The notes: generated by a model from the letters alone, not told the origin. A DNA stretch of 64,000 bases from Oegoconia quadripuncta (GCA_949316235.1 OX438754.1:2837501-2901500); one strand, 5' to 3'; shown: positions 40,955-53,200, counted from the first letter of the stretch. Translations and numbers: made by a program.

Positions 40955-42432
40955 GTGAAATTTCACGCGTTCGAGATTTCAATGTCGATAGACATCTGTC
41001 ACTGTCACACTTAATCTATCGACATCAAAATCTCGAGTGCATGAGATTTCGGGGGTCTGGACCCCTATTCTCGCACACTCGACATTTGTCTATCGATAGA
41101 CATTGACATGTCTATCTCTTTCACACTTATGTACGTGTGTAAAAGTGACAAACCTATTGATGTCGTTCGACATTGAAATCTCGAGTATGTGAGAATCAGG
41201 CTCCTGGACCCCTATTCTCGCACACTCGACATTTGTCTATCGATAGAATTTGGCATGTCTATCTCTTTCACACTTATGTACGTGTGTAAAAGTGACAAAC
41301 CTATTGATGTCGTTCGACATTGAAATCTCGAGTATGTGAGAATCAGGCTCCTGGACGCCTATTCTCGCACACTCGACATTTGTCTATCGATAGACATTGG
41401 TATGTCTATCTCTTTCACACTTATATACGTGTGTAAAAGTGACAAACCTATTGATGTCGTTCGACATTGAAATCTCGAGTATGTGAGAATCAGGCTCCTG
41501 GACCCCTATTCTCGCACACTCGACATTTGTCTATCGATAGACATTGGCATGTCTATCTCTTTCACACTTATATACGTGTGTAAAAGTGACAAACCTATTG
41601 ATGTCGTTCGACATTGAAATCTCGAGTATGTGAGAATCAGGCTCCTGGACCCCTATTCTCGCACACTCGACATTTGTCTATCGATAGACATTGGTATGTC
41701 TATCTCTTTCACACTTATATACGTGTGTAAAAGTGACAAACCTATTGATGTCGTTCGACATGAAATCTCGAGTATGTGAGAATCAGGCTCCTGGACCCCG
41801 ATTCTCGCACGATCGACAATTACTGTCGATAGACATCCATAGGTTTGTCACTTTTGCACGCCCTTATTAGTACGAAAGAGATAGTTATACCAATGTCTAT
41901 CGACAGTGAAATCTCGAACGCACGAGAATCGGGCTCCAGGAGCCTGATTCTCACATACTCTAGATTTTTATGTCGAACGACATCAATAGGTTTGTCACTT
42001 TTACACACGTATATAAGTGTGAAAGAGATAGACATGCCAATGTCTATCGATAGACAAATGTCGAGTGTGCGAGAATAGGGGTCCTGGAGCCTGATTCTCA
42101 CATACTCGAGATTTCAATGTCGAACGACATCAATAGGTTTGTCACTTTTACACACGTATATAAGTGTGAAAGAGATAGACATGCCAATGTCTATCGATAG
42201 ACAAATGTCGAGTGTGCGAGAATAGGGGTCCTGGGCCCTGATTCTCGAACATTCGAGATTTCACTGTTGTTAGACATTGATATATCTATCACTCTCACAC
42301 CTATACACAAGTGCAAATGTGTCAAACCTGTTGATGTCAAACTCACGCGTTCGAGATTTTAATGTCGATAGACTGTCTGTCTGTCACTTTCCCACTCACG
42401 AGCAAGTGACATCTCGAGAGAGCGAGAATCAG
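40955..42432. repeat. 147-bp satellite derived from a MITE, with an orientation switch
   Basis: ggaccc marks unit starts at 41059, 41206, 41353, 41500, 41647 and 41793, giving a period of 147 (the last is 146). A diverged unit (41800-41938) is followed by two units in the opposite orientation (41938-42231) and diverged flanking units. Each unit begins attctcgcacactcga and ends tcgagtatgtgagaat, an internal terminal inverted repeat, and contains the palindrome TGTCTATCGATAGACA. Confidence 0.9.
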
Positions 42433-42838
42433 GAGCCTAAGATCACTCTGGTATAAGATAAACGTTTGGTTATATAATATTAATAAACAAAGTCAATTTC
42501 TTTACACTTTTCTTTCCGATAACAATGTTTTTATTTCAATCTACCTGTGGTACACAAGAGTCGGGCAAATTATATAATTAACGATGTCTTTTGGTGGTGT
42601 GTCGTTATAATGAAATATGTAAATGTGTAACGCTTATATACCCACATATTTTTTGTCGTTGTTTTTATATTGTTTTTAATGTATAAATTACGGTCGTCTC
42701 GACTGTACCTACGTTTGGTTGTGCGCATGATTGTAATGTAAGTTATTAATTTGAGATCTGTAGTAAACGGTGTAATCATTATTGGAATGTTTTATTTGTC
42801 ACTGCTGTCGATTCGGATGTACACCAACTAAATTAAAA
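42433..42838. other. Intergenic, nothing recognised
   Basis: AT-rich sequence between the satellite and a SINE. No ORF or repeat copy of note. Confidence 0.4.
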
Positions 42839-43137
42839 CAACACATTTGGAGGACTGGCTATCTTATCTCTGACAACCGAAACACAACAATGCTATTAAC
42901 ATTGCTACTTTGCATTGACTTTGACTATCTCTGACAACCGGAACACAAGAATGCTATTAACATTGCTGCTTGGCGGCAGATTTAGATAAGATGGTGGTAG
43001 CTAGCCAGACGGACATTTTAAAATGCCCTACCACCAACCAAATCGAGTACTTAAACATGTACCCCGCTGGGGATCGAACCCGCGACCTCCGAATCGTAAA
43101 CCCAATGTTGTTTACATTGAGCCACGGAGGCGGTTTT
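42839..43137 (-). mobile_element. SINE family B, reverse, with internal duplication
   Basis: The body segment tggctatcttatctctgaca accg...caacaatgctattaacattgct occurs twice (from about 42850 and from about 42924). The rest, including the head gaacccgcgacctccgaatc and gagccacggaggcgg, is normal. Confidence 0.75.
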
Positions 43138-43590
43138 AATTCTCTGCTACAGTGAATAGGTAATATGTTGAATTACGAATCGGTGTCATCTAAGTGCATC
43201 ACACATTCATATTGTGGATTATTTGAGCCTTTGTTACACATGCGTTTTGTGTTAGATAAGGTACTCTGACAAAGTAGCCCCCAAAACTGTCAAAGCTACC
43301 CTAAATGTTAAAATAAACCCCATTTTACGGAACCTGCTACCTCAGTTTCGTGAACCTTATGGTTACATCGAGGCAAAGCAGTTACCTAAATTGTAGAAGA
43401 AGAATACGAAAAGGTAGCTGAAGATATCGGAAACTAACCTTCCCATACATTTCTAGGAATACCTAGATAATTTTTTATTAGAAATTATTGAACGTATGGC
43501 GCGGACGATTGTGAGTTGAAAATGAAATCGACTATTTACTAACAAATCCTGTTTATATAAGTCAACGTACTGTGAATCATGCAATTATAT
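43138..43590. other. Intergenic, nothing recognised
   Basis: No credible exon or repeat copy. Confidence 0.35.
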
Positions 43591-43591
43591 A

Positions 43592-44770
43592 CAGGGCGTC
43601 CCAAAGTTATGGGACATGAAGGGGAAGTACCTTAAATATCGTAGATAGTGAATTTTGCTCAAAGAAGACTTTATGTTATTTTTAAAAGTTAGTAATTCTG
43701 CATTCATAGATTTTCTAAAAATTATTTGCTTCGGCTGGGAATCGAACCGACTCAAATGTGAAAAAAAAAACACCCTACTTTTATGATGCCAATCGAAAGA
43801 ATAGCTAAAAAATAATAACTCTGCCTAAGTAACATAGTATTTTAAAAGAAAGGAACAACGTGAAATTAATCATTTTAATCAAATAAAAAACATACATGAA
43901 ACTGCCGTAGTCAATTAAGTAGGTATTTTTTTGTAAATTAATTAATTAAATGCTCAAAATGTGATCCCTCTTGTCTTACGCAAATCGCCAATCTTTTAAT
44001 GAGCCCGCTGCCTGTTGATTTTCTAATCATTTTATGGTGAACACTCGATGTGATATGGCACAATTCTGTTTGCAACTCGCCTACGTTCTCGTATCGCTTT
44101 TTGTATAGCATATCTTTCACGTATCCCCAAAAGAAGAAATCTAATGGTGTGAGGTCCGGGGATCTGGCCGGCCATCTAATCGGTCCATTTGTACCAATCC
44201 ATGTAGGAAAACATTCATTTAGAAAATCTGCTGCTCTCCGACTATTATGAGCCGGAGCTCCATCTTGTTGGAAAATTAAGTTTTCTTGCTCCGCCGCGGA
44301 ATGGTTTCTTATCTTATCCCTTAAAATTTGAAGTATTCTCTACACGTGCACTTATAATAAGGAAAACTATGTTAGTACCTATTTTATGAAGTGGGTACTT
44401 ATTTACGAATAATCAATGCTATCTTTGGAATGATAATATCGCTACTTTTCGAACGTCGTCGGCAATAAATAACTTTCTTGAAATTTGACTCAATCATTTT
44501 ATGTTGTTCCTTTCTTTTAAAATACTATGTTACTTAGGCAGAGTTATTATTTTTTAGCTATTCTTTCGATTGGCATCATAAAAGTAGGGTGTTTTTTTTT
44601 TCACATTTAAGTCGGTTCGATTCCCAGCCGAAGCAAGTAATTTTTAGAAAATCTATGAATGCAGAATTACTAACTTTTAAAAATAACATAAAGTCTTCTT
44701 TGAGCAAAATTCACTATCTACAATATTTAAGGTACTTCCCCTTCATGTCCCATAACTTTGGGACGCCCTG
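43592..44770 (-). mobile_element. Mariner-like element with ~267-bp inverted arms, copy 2
   Basis: CAGGGCGTCCCAAAG...CTTTGGGACGCCCTG with TA at both sides (43590-43591, 44771-44772). The arms are 43592-43860 and 44504-44770, nearly identical to those of 26052-26905. It lies in the opposite orientation and keeps more of the transposase. The tRNA-like ggttcgattcccagccgaag phrase is in both arms. Confidence 0.85.
43938..44345 (-). pseudogene. Transposase C-terminal half, Tc1/mariner (IS630) superfamily
   Basis: Open minus-strand frame of about 134 codons: ENLIFQQDGAPAHNSRRAAD, FLNECFPTWIG, RWPARSPDLTPLDFFFWGYV, then LYKKRYENVGELQTELCHIT and HFEHLIN, with stop at 43938-43940. The D of QQDGAP and the D of SPDLTPLD fit the second and third catalytic acids of DDE transposases, here 40 residues apart. 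The N-terminal DNA-binding part and the first catalytic acid are absent, so it cannot encode an active enzyme. Confidence 0.8.
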
Positions 44771-44772
44771 TA

Positions 44773-46349
44773 TACGCAACTGCGAGTTCATAACAGGTTT
44801 GTTGTCTAGCGAAAAGGCGCAAAATAGTTTGATATTAACTGTAATTTAGTACTGACAACTGTCCGAATCACATCGGAGGCTCTTAACGTTGTGCTCCTCT
44901 GAAAACCAGCGCTGTAGCAATTGCTATAACATATGCTGAGATGGAGTCCATTTTTGACATCACACTGCATTCGTCGCCTTTCAAAATCTCCCTGTACCTA
45001 CTCTGTATATTGTTCTAATTTTCTTGTTATTATTAATATTGTTACTGTTATAGTGTAATGTCAAATAAATATTATATCTATGTCTAAATTGTAGCGCGAA
45101 TAACAAAAGAGTTGGCATATTTTCTTACATTAAATCATTATTTCCTTACCCGTGGACAGTTAGGCCAATAGGTAAAGCTTGAACTTTTTAAGTGCATCCG
45201 TACCGGTACAGTGCACTTGCACTCTGATCGCGACGTGCCTACGACCATGTGCCTATTTAATTATTTATCATCTGTTTTATAGCATGACGTATTCCATGAT
45301 AATATTTATAGAGCGTAAAGTTGTGGAATTGATGAAATTCCAGGAACTGCACCGCAATATCTGTGATATTGAGTAAGCGCAACGAAAAATTTTCATCTCA
45401 CTCTAAATTAAAGTTCCACCTATATTTAGTTATGTAAGTACTCATCAGGTAGCCCAGGGAAAATACGGTAAAAACTTAGCTTAGCTAGGCATAATTCAGA
45501 ACCGACTTATATAATTGCTATCTTATAGATGTATATTACAGATATAATTTTGAATATTTAACCATAAAAAAAGGAGCGCTTAGTCTAGATTTTTTTAGAA
45601 AACCCTATTTTTAATTTGTATATTAATAACAATAAATACTAACTGATATTTTATTAGGTGGACTTTCGTTAAACACATTTATTTTATTTATTACTGAAAA
45701 TAACCCCCTACAAAACTATTTAGGTAATTTATAATTGACTTTTAGGCTTCTCGAGTACAATCCAGAGCTATATTTTTTGTTTATGCAGTATTTGAAAAGA
45801 AATCTTAATTTATCCAATGAGTGCGCCGTTGGACTAAACCCTCTTAATTAAAGGTTACCGCAAAATTACACATCCCTTGGGATTAAAACCTGTTCCGGGA
45901 CGTTTAGAATATTGATTTTTCATAAAAAAATAATACTATATACATTCCTGACATTAAAGAACCCTTGAGTTTCTTACTCTTTCTTTATGGGGATTACAGC
46001 GCCGTCAATGAGTGAAATAATATAAATAATACGTTTTTAAGGGATCATTTAAATTTTAAAAGCTTTCATATATTTCATTATCAATCACCTTTCAACAGGT
46101 GAGCTAGTGCACCAAGTCATATGATATCATATCATTAAAAAAATAGGAACTAGCTCTTCACATCTTTGAGAGTTTATTTCACGGTATATTCCACACAAAC
46201 TCTTCGTAATGAAAAAAAAAACGATTGTAATGAAACTTTACCTATAGGCTAAAACAGAAAACTTACAAACATCCTGCATTGTTAGTAAGTCGAAATATCT
46301 AGCTAAATAATTGCATTACTCAATTACTAATGAGAAAACTTAAAACCAA
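44773..46349. other. Intergenic, nothing recognised
   Basis: AT-rich. A short LINE-tail-like phrase near 45030-45075 (tagtgtaatgtcaaataaat). The ORF at 45179-45376 has no supporting context. Confidence 0.4.
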
Positions 46350-46510
46350 TCAATCAATCTCAGCCCACATCCATCCACTGCTGGGTATAGGCCTCTTCTC
46401 CATTACGCCGAATCTCACGGGCCTGTACCAGTCGCATCCAATGAGATCCCGCCAAGTGTACGATGTCATTGGACCAAGGATCGGCGGTCTGGCCACTGGC
46501 CTTGTTGCTT
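46350..46510. repeat. LINE 3' tail fragment
   Basis: cagcccacatccatccactg ctgggtataggcctcttctc is a common ending of lepidopteran non-LTR elements. Related phrases are at about 23448 and 32161. Confidence 0.5.
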
Positions 46511-47035
46511 TTTGCATGTTACATCCCTCTATGATAGCCTTGATCCATCATCCATAATTCCGTATAGCCAAAACTTAAAAGCTATAATCTAAATGCAATA
46601 TTGTTTCCTAAAATGTTCTCTACTATTTAGATTTAAGTATATTCTTGCTTCATTTAATAATAATTTTCATTTAAGAAATGCCTTGAGGATACATCCTCTT
46701 AAAACTTTTAAGCCAAATGTGTTCCAATAAATAAGAAGGCTTGAAGAATCACCTTATATGTACCTTACATAGGTAAGTACAATTTATAAGTGCATTTCCA
46801 GTCTCAGCTCAAACGATTTAAGTAAACACTTATTTATTCAAGGCAAATATTGCTTATCATGTAGGTTTCTTCCTTTGTTGTCAACATTTAATTTTACAAA
46901 AACTGTATGATCCAATTTTTTTTAGAATTTGAAGCGTTGTAATTTTGAAAATATTTGGAGAAGATATTATTGTCTGTAACACTGTTTTTAACTACCCAAG
47001 ACAACAAAGCTTCAACAAGTTATGTAATTTATTTT

Positions 47036-47062
47036 GAAAGAAAGAAAGAAAGAAAGAAAGAA
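47036..47062. repeat. (GAAA)n microsatellite
   Basis: About six GAAA units in an AT-rich stretch (46511-47600) that is otherwise without recognisable features. Confidence 0.85.
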
Positions 47063-47602
47063 ATTATTTATTTGCCAGAATACAGTTTACAAGGTCTGAT
47101 AAGAAATTTAGGAATCATGTATTCAATCTGCATGCAGATCTGCAAAATATGATTTGTGACACTTTACATAGCATTCGGATAATTTAAATATTCCTTAATA
47201 TCATAGAAACACTTTGCCTGAAGCCATTGCATCAATCGAATTTTAAACAATTTGGTGCAACAAAATATTGCTTATTGTTTATCGAATGAAATTGTGATTG
47301 TCTCAAATTAGACGCGGATACGAAACCCAGCTGTCATGTTTAACACAAGCCTAGTCAGTTAAAAATCTTATTTGATTGAGCTGTGGGGCTCTAATCGTAT
47401 TTGATGCACTTTCGAAGGCTATTGTACCTACCTATTAGCTAGATTATCTAAACGCAATTTGGAAGTTGCACCACACACGTAGATTATCGGCGATGTGAAG
47501 AGTCCAAGGTCAACTGATGACCATTACACTACGACACGCGCCATATGTTCTCTAGTGAAAGGAAATAGCGCTGGTAATTGCTTGATATGCAGATCGGCCC
47601 CT

Positions 47603-48425
47603 GTGACATCGTATGATGTTGATTGTTTTATAGCTGATAGAGAAGCTAATAATAATATACATCGGTTTAGCTTGCAATGTTAATAAAAGTTTATCAACCA
47701 TTCATAGACGAGATAACTTTCTGATAGTGTAATGCTGACTAGAAAATGTAATGTGAGAAAAGGTAAAGAATGTGACATCGTATGATGTTGATTGTTTTAT
47801 AGCTGATAGGAAAGCTAATAATAATAAATATTGGTTGAGCTTGCAATGTCAATAAAAGTTTATCAGCCATTCAAAGACGAAATACAAAAGAAGAATATTC
47901 CGAAAACATTTGCAACATTTCGAATAGCTTAGCGGTAGCTGCTCACAGACAAATTGACTCGTTCGCGTTGTAGGTATTTCGTTAATTATGTTAAGTCCAC
48001 TTTTTATTTTAAACGAGTATCATTATGATCCATACAATTACTATACACCACCGTACAACATAATCTTTATAGAATACACACTTATGGTTGTTATTGAAAA
48101 TTTTTGCACTAGTACCCTACCCTCGCTTTCTCTCGCAGGGCACTAGCTGAAAATCAGTGTCTTACCGCTATAGGTGAGGATCCACACTGAGCGATGGCCC
48201 GTTTGTGGTACAGATACACATACAACTCTATTATAAGTTGTAACAGTTGTATTTAATTTTAGTTTTTATTTTAATTACTGTGAAATAAGGCTACATTGTG
48301 TAAGAATAACACCAAGCAAAATTATTGTTGCGTCGAATATTTTTGTATGTGTTTCTGTAATATGCAAATAAACGCTTTATCTATCTATCTATCTAAATAA
48401 CTTTTCTGCTAGTGTAATCCTGATT
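47603..48425. repeat. 169-bp tandem duplication, second copy split by an insertion
   Basis: gtgacatcgtatgatgttga starts at 47603 and again at 47772. Copy 2 runs to about 47886 and resumes at about 48394 (aataacttttctgctagtgt, matching aactttctgatagtgt of copy 1). The insert ends in (TCTA)n and is flanked by AAATA on both sides. Confidence 0.7.
47887..48393 (+). mobile_element. Retroelement-like insertion, ends in (TCTA)n
   Basis: Contains ttcgaatagcttagcggtag ctgctcaca, ccctcgctttctctcgcagg gcact, and a tail ttctgtaatatgcaaataaa cgctttatctatcta. An inverted copy of its left half lies at 49600-49905. No ORF is recognisable. Confidence 0.5.
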
Positions 48426-48720
48426 AGTCACCTCGTTTAGGCGGTTTATAGGAAGGAAAAGGTAAAATGAGTATGTAAAAAACTAGATTGCTATTTACCT
48501 GTTGACGTGGGAAAAATACCACCAACAAATAATAAAATACGATACGGAAAGGCCGAAATATTGGCAAAATGGAAAATCCCGGGAAATCCTAAGTACGTAT
48601 AGGTATTTGAACTCATGTAATCTTATTTAATAGGTCAAGTAAAACTTCCATTTGCACTTCCGCGAAAGTACACTGGACTTATTATTATAGTCTTATATTA
48701 ATAATAACAACCGGAATTTT

Positions 48721-48975
48721 TTTTATGCACAACGGGTACCTGACCTCGATCACACCTGATGTTAAGTGAAGATGAGGTCGAGATGGAAGCGTACTGACCC
48801 GGAAACCCCAACACATTTGGACTCATCTCTGACAACCGGATGCTATTAACATTGCTACTTGGTGGAAGACTTAGATAAGATGGTGGTAGCTAGCCAGGCG
48901 GACATGTACATGTACCCCGCTGGGGTTCGAACCCGCGATCTCTGAATCGTAAACCCAATGTTGTTTACATTGTTG
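48721..48975 (-). mobile_element. SINE family B, reverse, head truncated
   Basis: tgcacaacgggtacctgacc, caatcacacctgatgttaag, ggtggtagctagccaggcgg, gtaccccgctggggttcgaa. It stops at ttgtttacattg, without the ggaggcgg end. Confidence 0.75.
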
Positions 48976-49084
48976 GCATCGCTAAACCAGGGTATATGAG
49001 GAGGCGCACTGACGATTGTCCTATACCATACTCCTTTCTCCCTAGATCGCGCATCGAAATACTCCTTTCACTTATTCTGAATTA

Positions 49085-49560
49085 TTTGTTTATACTTAGG
49101 TAGGATTTCCGATTAATCAGATTTCATAAAAACTTCATCACCATATCTGTACGCTAACTGGGCTAGCCTGTCAGCCTCCTCGTTACCCTTTAGACCTATA
49201 TGAGAGAGTATCCATTGTAATTTCAGAGTCACATCAACTGGCAAGGAATTTAACTTTTGGAGCACAGGATACGCTAACGCGATGTCTCTTAACCAGAGGC
49301 ACAATGAGCTATGTGCTGTAGAGCGCTTTTACTATCCGTTAGAATAACAATGTTATGTGAGCCTAACCAAGAGGCATATGAGCCTCTGAAATTGCAAACA
49401 GCTCTGCATAATACAGTTGTATGTGTATCTGTGCCACAAATGAGTCAGTGTGGATCCTCAGCTTGTCCTTCTTTAGAGTCGAGGCAAGTTTCAATTTTTA
49501 TTGCACCAAAACTTAGCCGCTCTAACATAGTATAGGACTGGTCATTTAGTCCTGAAAAGG
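49085..49560 (-). mobile_element. LINE RNase H domain remnant
   Basis: The minus strand reads SHNIVILTDSKSALQH, then LKLQWILSHIGLKGNEEADR LAQLA. 'TDSKSAL' and 'W..SH.G..GNE.AD.LA' are the signature of the RNase H domain found in insect non-LTR elements. Ends are truncated and there is a frame change between the two parts. Confidence 0.7.
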
Positions 49561-49599
49561 ACCTCACTTATAGCACTATAAGTAAATAGTTATACTCAG

Positions 49600-49905
49600 C
49601 CTATAGCGCAACGCAAATTTTCAGCAAGTGCCCTGCGAGAGAAAGCGAGGTGCCAATGCAAAATTGGCAATAATAACTAGTATAAGTGAGTCTTGTGTTA
49701 AGACCATGTCGTATGATGGTGGAATAATTGTATGAATCGTAATGATTCACGTTTATTTATATAACAGTAATTGTCAAATCATTATCAATTAATAAAATAA
49801 CTAACTAAATATCTACAACGCGAAAGAATCAAGAGAGGTTTGTGAGCAGCCACCGCTAAGCTATCCGGAATGTTGATGCTCTCGGAATATTCATACTGTG
49901 TTTTT
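49600..49905 (-). repeat. Inverted copy of the 47887-48175 segment
   Basis: agtgccctgcgagagaaagc gaggt, then gctcacaa-like gtgagcagccaccgctaagc tatccgga. It matches the reverse complement of 47900-48165 with scattered changes. Confidence 0.6.
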
Positions 49906-50685
49906 CTTTCAATTATAGGAAAATTCCTACTTGGAAGAGGCTTTCTAGAAAATTCTTATCACCTTCATAATGTCAGTCATACAGTAAATTATCATTTGTA
50001 ATTCAAAGTACAATAAACAAGGCATCGTACGACGGACGAGAGCCAATGATTCGTTATGGCGATACTCTTTATCTGTCGTTAGTAACGGCCAAATTCGTTA
50101 TTTCGTTACATGCCTACTTATTGCCTCACACTTTGTTATCAGAGTTTGATAAGAAATTCGTTGCGGATACAGCCTACGCTTTGTTGAAAGAGTACCTACT
50201 GCTTAGACATATATTTTTTGTATCAAAAATTTGAGCATCTTGTAGAGTGGTATTCTTCCTATGGCCTGGCCTATTCATCCTAAACTTGGCGACAAGGGTA
50301 CTTAGATTTTCTCTGCTAAATGTGATATTGATTTTTACAAAAGGTCTCTTAGGTCTTAAGGTTCAATATTCTGGGTATATAGTTGCCTCTTGTATCACAA
50401 TCATTCGCAGATTGCGACGGTTGGTCGGGTTCCACCTGGCATGCCGACGGTAGTTGGAGGTTGTAGATGATGAGGTGTAGGAGACGGGCGCCGTAAGAAG
50501 TGTACCAGGGTCGTGGTTTTCGTACCCATCGATCCAGCAGACTTGTACACGCGATGTCGCTGGATAAACAACCCCGGGAAAAGCTGAAGTTCTGTGTTTT
50601 ATTTAGCACTCACACATATACATTTTAGATTATTACTATTACACGTACAATACAATACGATTTGAGAATACCAATATTTAAATAC

Positions 50686-50910
50686 CACGAGTTTTCGGCG
50701 CTTGCAGTGCAGACTTTGGGCCCTTGGTCTTCTGACACGAAACAATTTGTAAAGGATTTATCCGTTAGACTGGTCCACGCCTCTGGAGATGTGAGAGCTG
50801 GTGCCTACTTTGCTCAGCAGCTGAGCTTATGCATTCAGCGGGGCAATAGCGCTAGCGTACTTGGTACTATGCCTCACGGAAACGAGTTGGATGGCGTATT
50901 TTTTCTATAA
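50686..50910 (+). pseudogene. Retroelement polyprotein C-terminal remnant, copy 1
   Basis: TLGPWSSDTKQFVKDLSVRL, then GDVRAGAYFAQQLSLCIQRG, NSASVLGT and a stop at 50908-50910. The pattern 'ETLG.W......F...L...L...TGD.R...(F/Y)..Q.LS.AIQRGN..SVLGT' is one I associate with the end of retrotransposon polyproteins. A sister copy is at 56424-56646. No start or splice signals. Confidence 0.45.
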
Positions 50911-51360
50911 GATATGGGTATTCTTAATTGTGTTTTATAAATTTGTTGTTTCATGTACATACTTAATGAAATAAAATTTTATTCTTAATCTATGAGAATG
51001 ACTATTAAAACAGTTATATGGTAGGATAAATATAAAGATCCGGAAAATGACCTCGTCGTAGCAGTTCCGAAAAACGACTCCTTTCTGTTTTAGAATTTGA
51101 ATCACTTTCGAAAAAGTAAAAAGCCAAAGAGTATCGAAAATACAATAAGAGGTCGAGGTTGAACACCTCATCACACGATCTAGGGAAGGTTCTAACCCTG
51201 GCCTTAGGCTAATTGGTTTGCTGTTGAGTCTGTATATAGGTACCTACGTGTTGCACAAGCGTGCAGTCGCATTAGCGTTATTCGCACTTCAATAGCAGAC
51301 TCCATGGGATTCTATACCTTAGCAGTCCACGTTGTGAATTCTATACGTTAGCAATTCCTA

Positions 51361-51490
51361 ACCCAAAGGTTGCCTGGAAGAGATCGCTTTTAGTGATAAG
51401 GACGCCAAATTGTACTATCCCCTTTTTCTTATTTCTTTTTATGCTTCCTATTGTTGTACAATAAAGAATATTTTGTTTGTTTGTTTGTGA
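51361..51490 (+). mobile_element. LINE 3' UTR, sister of 10911-11040
   Basis: acccaaaggttgcctggaag, agatcgcttttagtgataag, attgttgtacaataaagaat, then (GTTT)n. Confidence 0.6.
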
Positions 51491-51689
51491 ATGAATAAGC
51501 GATACGCTTGGTGCGACTACAGTACGTCCACAGCGAGCGGATGGTAACCCTACCGTGCGCCTGTCTGAAGATAAAAAGAGAATGGAGTTGGTTTCGTACT
51601 ATGGAGCCTCCAACGTAGTACATACAAGGGGCAAATCAAAATATCGCAAGTTATCAAAATAAATTAATATAATCTTGTGCAAACTGAAA

Positions 51690-51920
51690 ATGTAACCCCC
51701 CCAACTACTGTAATATCATCTAAATACATCAAACAACTGTGTTAAAATAAATTCTCCGAAAAGGCTCAGCCAATTTTCATCAAACATGTCCTTTCGGATC
51801 GGATCTGGCATTACTGAGGTACATCCGAACAAAGACTGGACACACAACGCCGTCAAGTATATAACACATGTCGTTTTTCGTCGGGAGTTAAATCATGGCA
51901 GAGTGAACGTGAGGACTCAT
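51690..51920 (+). repeat. Dispersed repeat, sister of 20225-20515
   Basis: ccaattttcatcaaacatgt, attactgaggtacatccgaa, cacatgtcgtttttcgtcgg. It parallels 20225-20515 and 58413-58520. Confidence 0.45.
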
Positions 51921-52004
51921 CTTAGGCAAGCATAACATTTTATACATGCTGCCTGTGGGTCAAGTACTTTCAAAAAACGTAAAATAGAACAGAATACCAC
52001 GTAC

Positions 52005-52215
52005 GACCACCCTGTGGAACGGACTTCCGGCAGCAGTATTCCCGAACGAGTACGACATTGGAATCTTCAAGAAACGAGCCTATACACCTTCCTCAAAGGC
52101 CGGCAACGCATCTGTGACCCTTTTGGTGTTGCGGGTGTCCATGGGCGGCGGTGATTGCTTTCCATCAGGTGACCCACATGCTCGTTTGCCGCCGTCTCAT
52201 ATATAAAAAAAAAAG
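52005..52215 (+). mobile_element. LINE 3' end (Jockey-like), forward
   Basis: gaacggacttccggcagcag tattcccgaacgagtacgac reads [18 protein letters not shown], then SSKAGNAS, and cccatgggcggcggtgattg, gtgacccacatgctcgtttg ccgcc with an A-run at 52204-52214. A second, very short piece of the same tail lies in reverse at 52455-52507. Confidence 0.75.
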
Positions 52216-52529
52216 AATAATTTATTTCTAACCACAGGTAAATACAGTAGTTAACAACCGGTAAAAAAGTACACCATTACACACCCTAAAAACTATTTAA
52301 TATTTTCTTTCCTTCTACATTTCAATTTAGTTCCCTATAGTTTGTGATGTGTCACCGCACAAGCACCGTTTGTCTTCCCTGTATCCCTACTTGGACTCAA
52401 TCCCTATATAGTTTGTGCTTGGACTGAACAGTTCTCTCAGCATCGACCTATCCCTATTTTTTTATTTTTTTTTATTTGAGAGGGCGGCAAACGAGCATGC
52501 GGGTCGGGAGCCTATACTTGTATTCATAC

Positions 52530-52700
52530 AATTTAGTTTAGTTCACAAAACTCAGACATGAAGCAAGTTGGTGGAGATTTACTTGATGTCTCCATTTTTT
52601 AAATGTAGTTTTAAAAATTATACCGAATGAGTTTTTTACCGTAAGGAAAAAAAATAGGGCATATTAAGTGAAATAGAAGTTATTGGCATAGGTAGTTTAA
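52530..52700 (+). repeat. 'accgtaaggaaaaaaatagggcat' repeat, longest copy
   Basis: catgaagcaagttggtggag atttacttgatg, then gagttttttaccgtaaggaa, gggcatattaagtgaaatag aag.tattggcatag. The right part recurs at 56309-56385, and the whole at 57892-58075. Reversed copies of the right part are at 52925-53000 and 57366-57432. Confidence 0.65.
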
Positions 52701-53020
52701 TATTTTTGTTCAAAACTATCAAATAAAGCTTTAATTGTGTCATTTTACGGTCGCGTTTGTAGCCCACAAAGTTACATCATTAAATTAAATAAAGAAAACT
52801 TGAAGAAAATATGGGATCCAAATAAATTTCGCATGATAGGAACCCTAAGAATCACGCCAGTCGCATATCAATCAGAGCCGAGCGCGTGCGATTTAAAAAA
52901 AATAGAATTTAAACTCTATGCCAATGACACAGATTATCCCTTCTATTTCACTTACCTAATATGCCCTATTTTTTTCCAGGGTATAAAAACTTATCCGGTA
53001 CTTATATTATGGGTATTAAA

Positions 53021-53200
53021 CGACATGTTTGGTGTATAGTGGTTAGAAACTCTGACCACTATACCAAAAGGTCGCGGACTCGAATCCCGCTAGGGGCATT
53101 GTGTTTGTGTGATAAATACGGATATGTGTACCCGAGTTATGGATGTTTTCATTTATAATAAGTAGGTACTTATTTACGAAAAAAAATAATTATGTAGTAA
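53021..53200 (+). mobile_element. tRNA-derived SINE (family A), 5' part
   Basis: tttggtgtatagtggttaga, accactataccaaaaggtcg, gactcgaatcccgctagggg, tgtgtacccgagttatggat. The 3' body is missing. Confidence 0.7.

Noticed and set aside
41820..42101. ORFs on both strands in the 147-bp satellite
   Set aside because: Products of the repeat being free of stops in some frames; not conserved protein.
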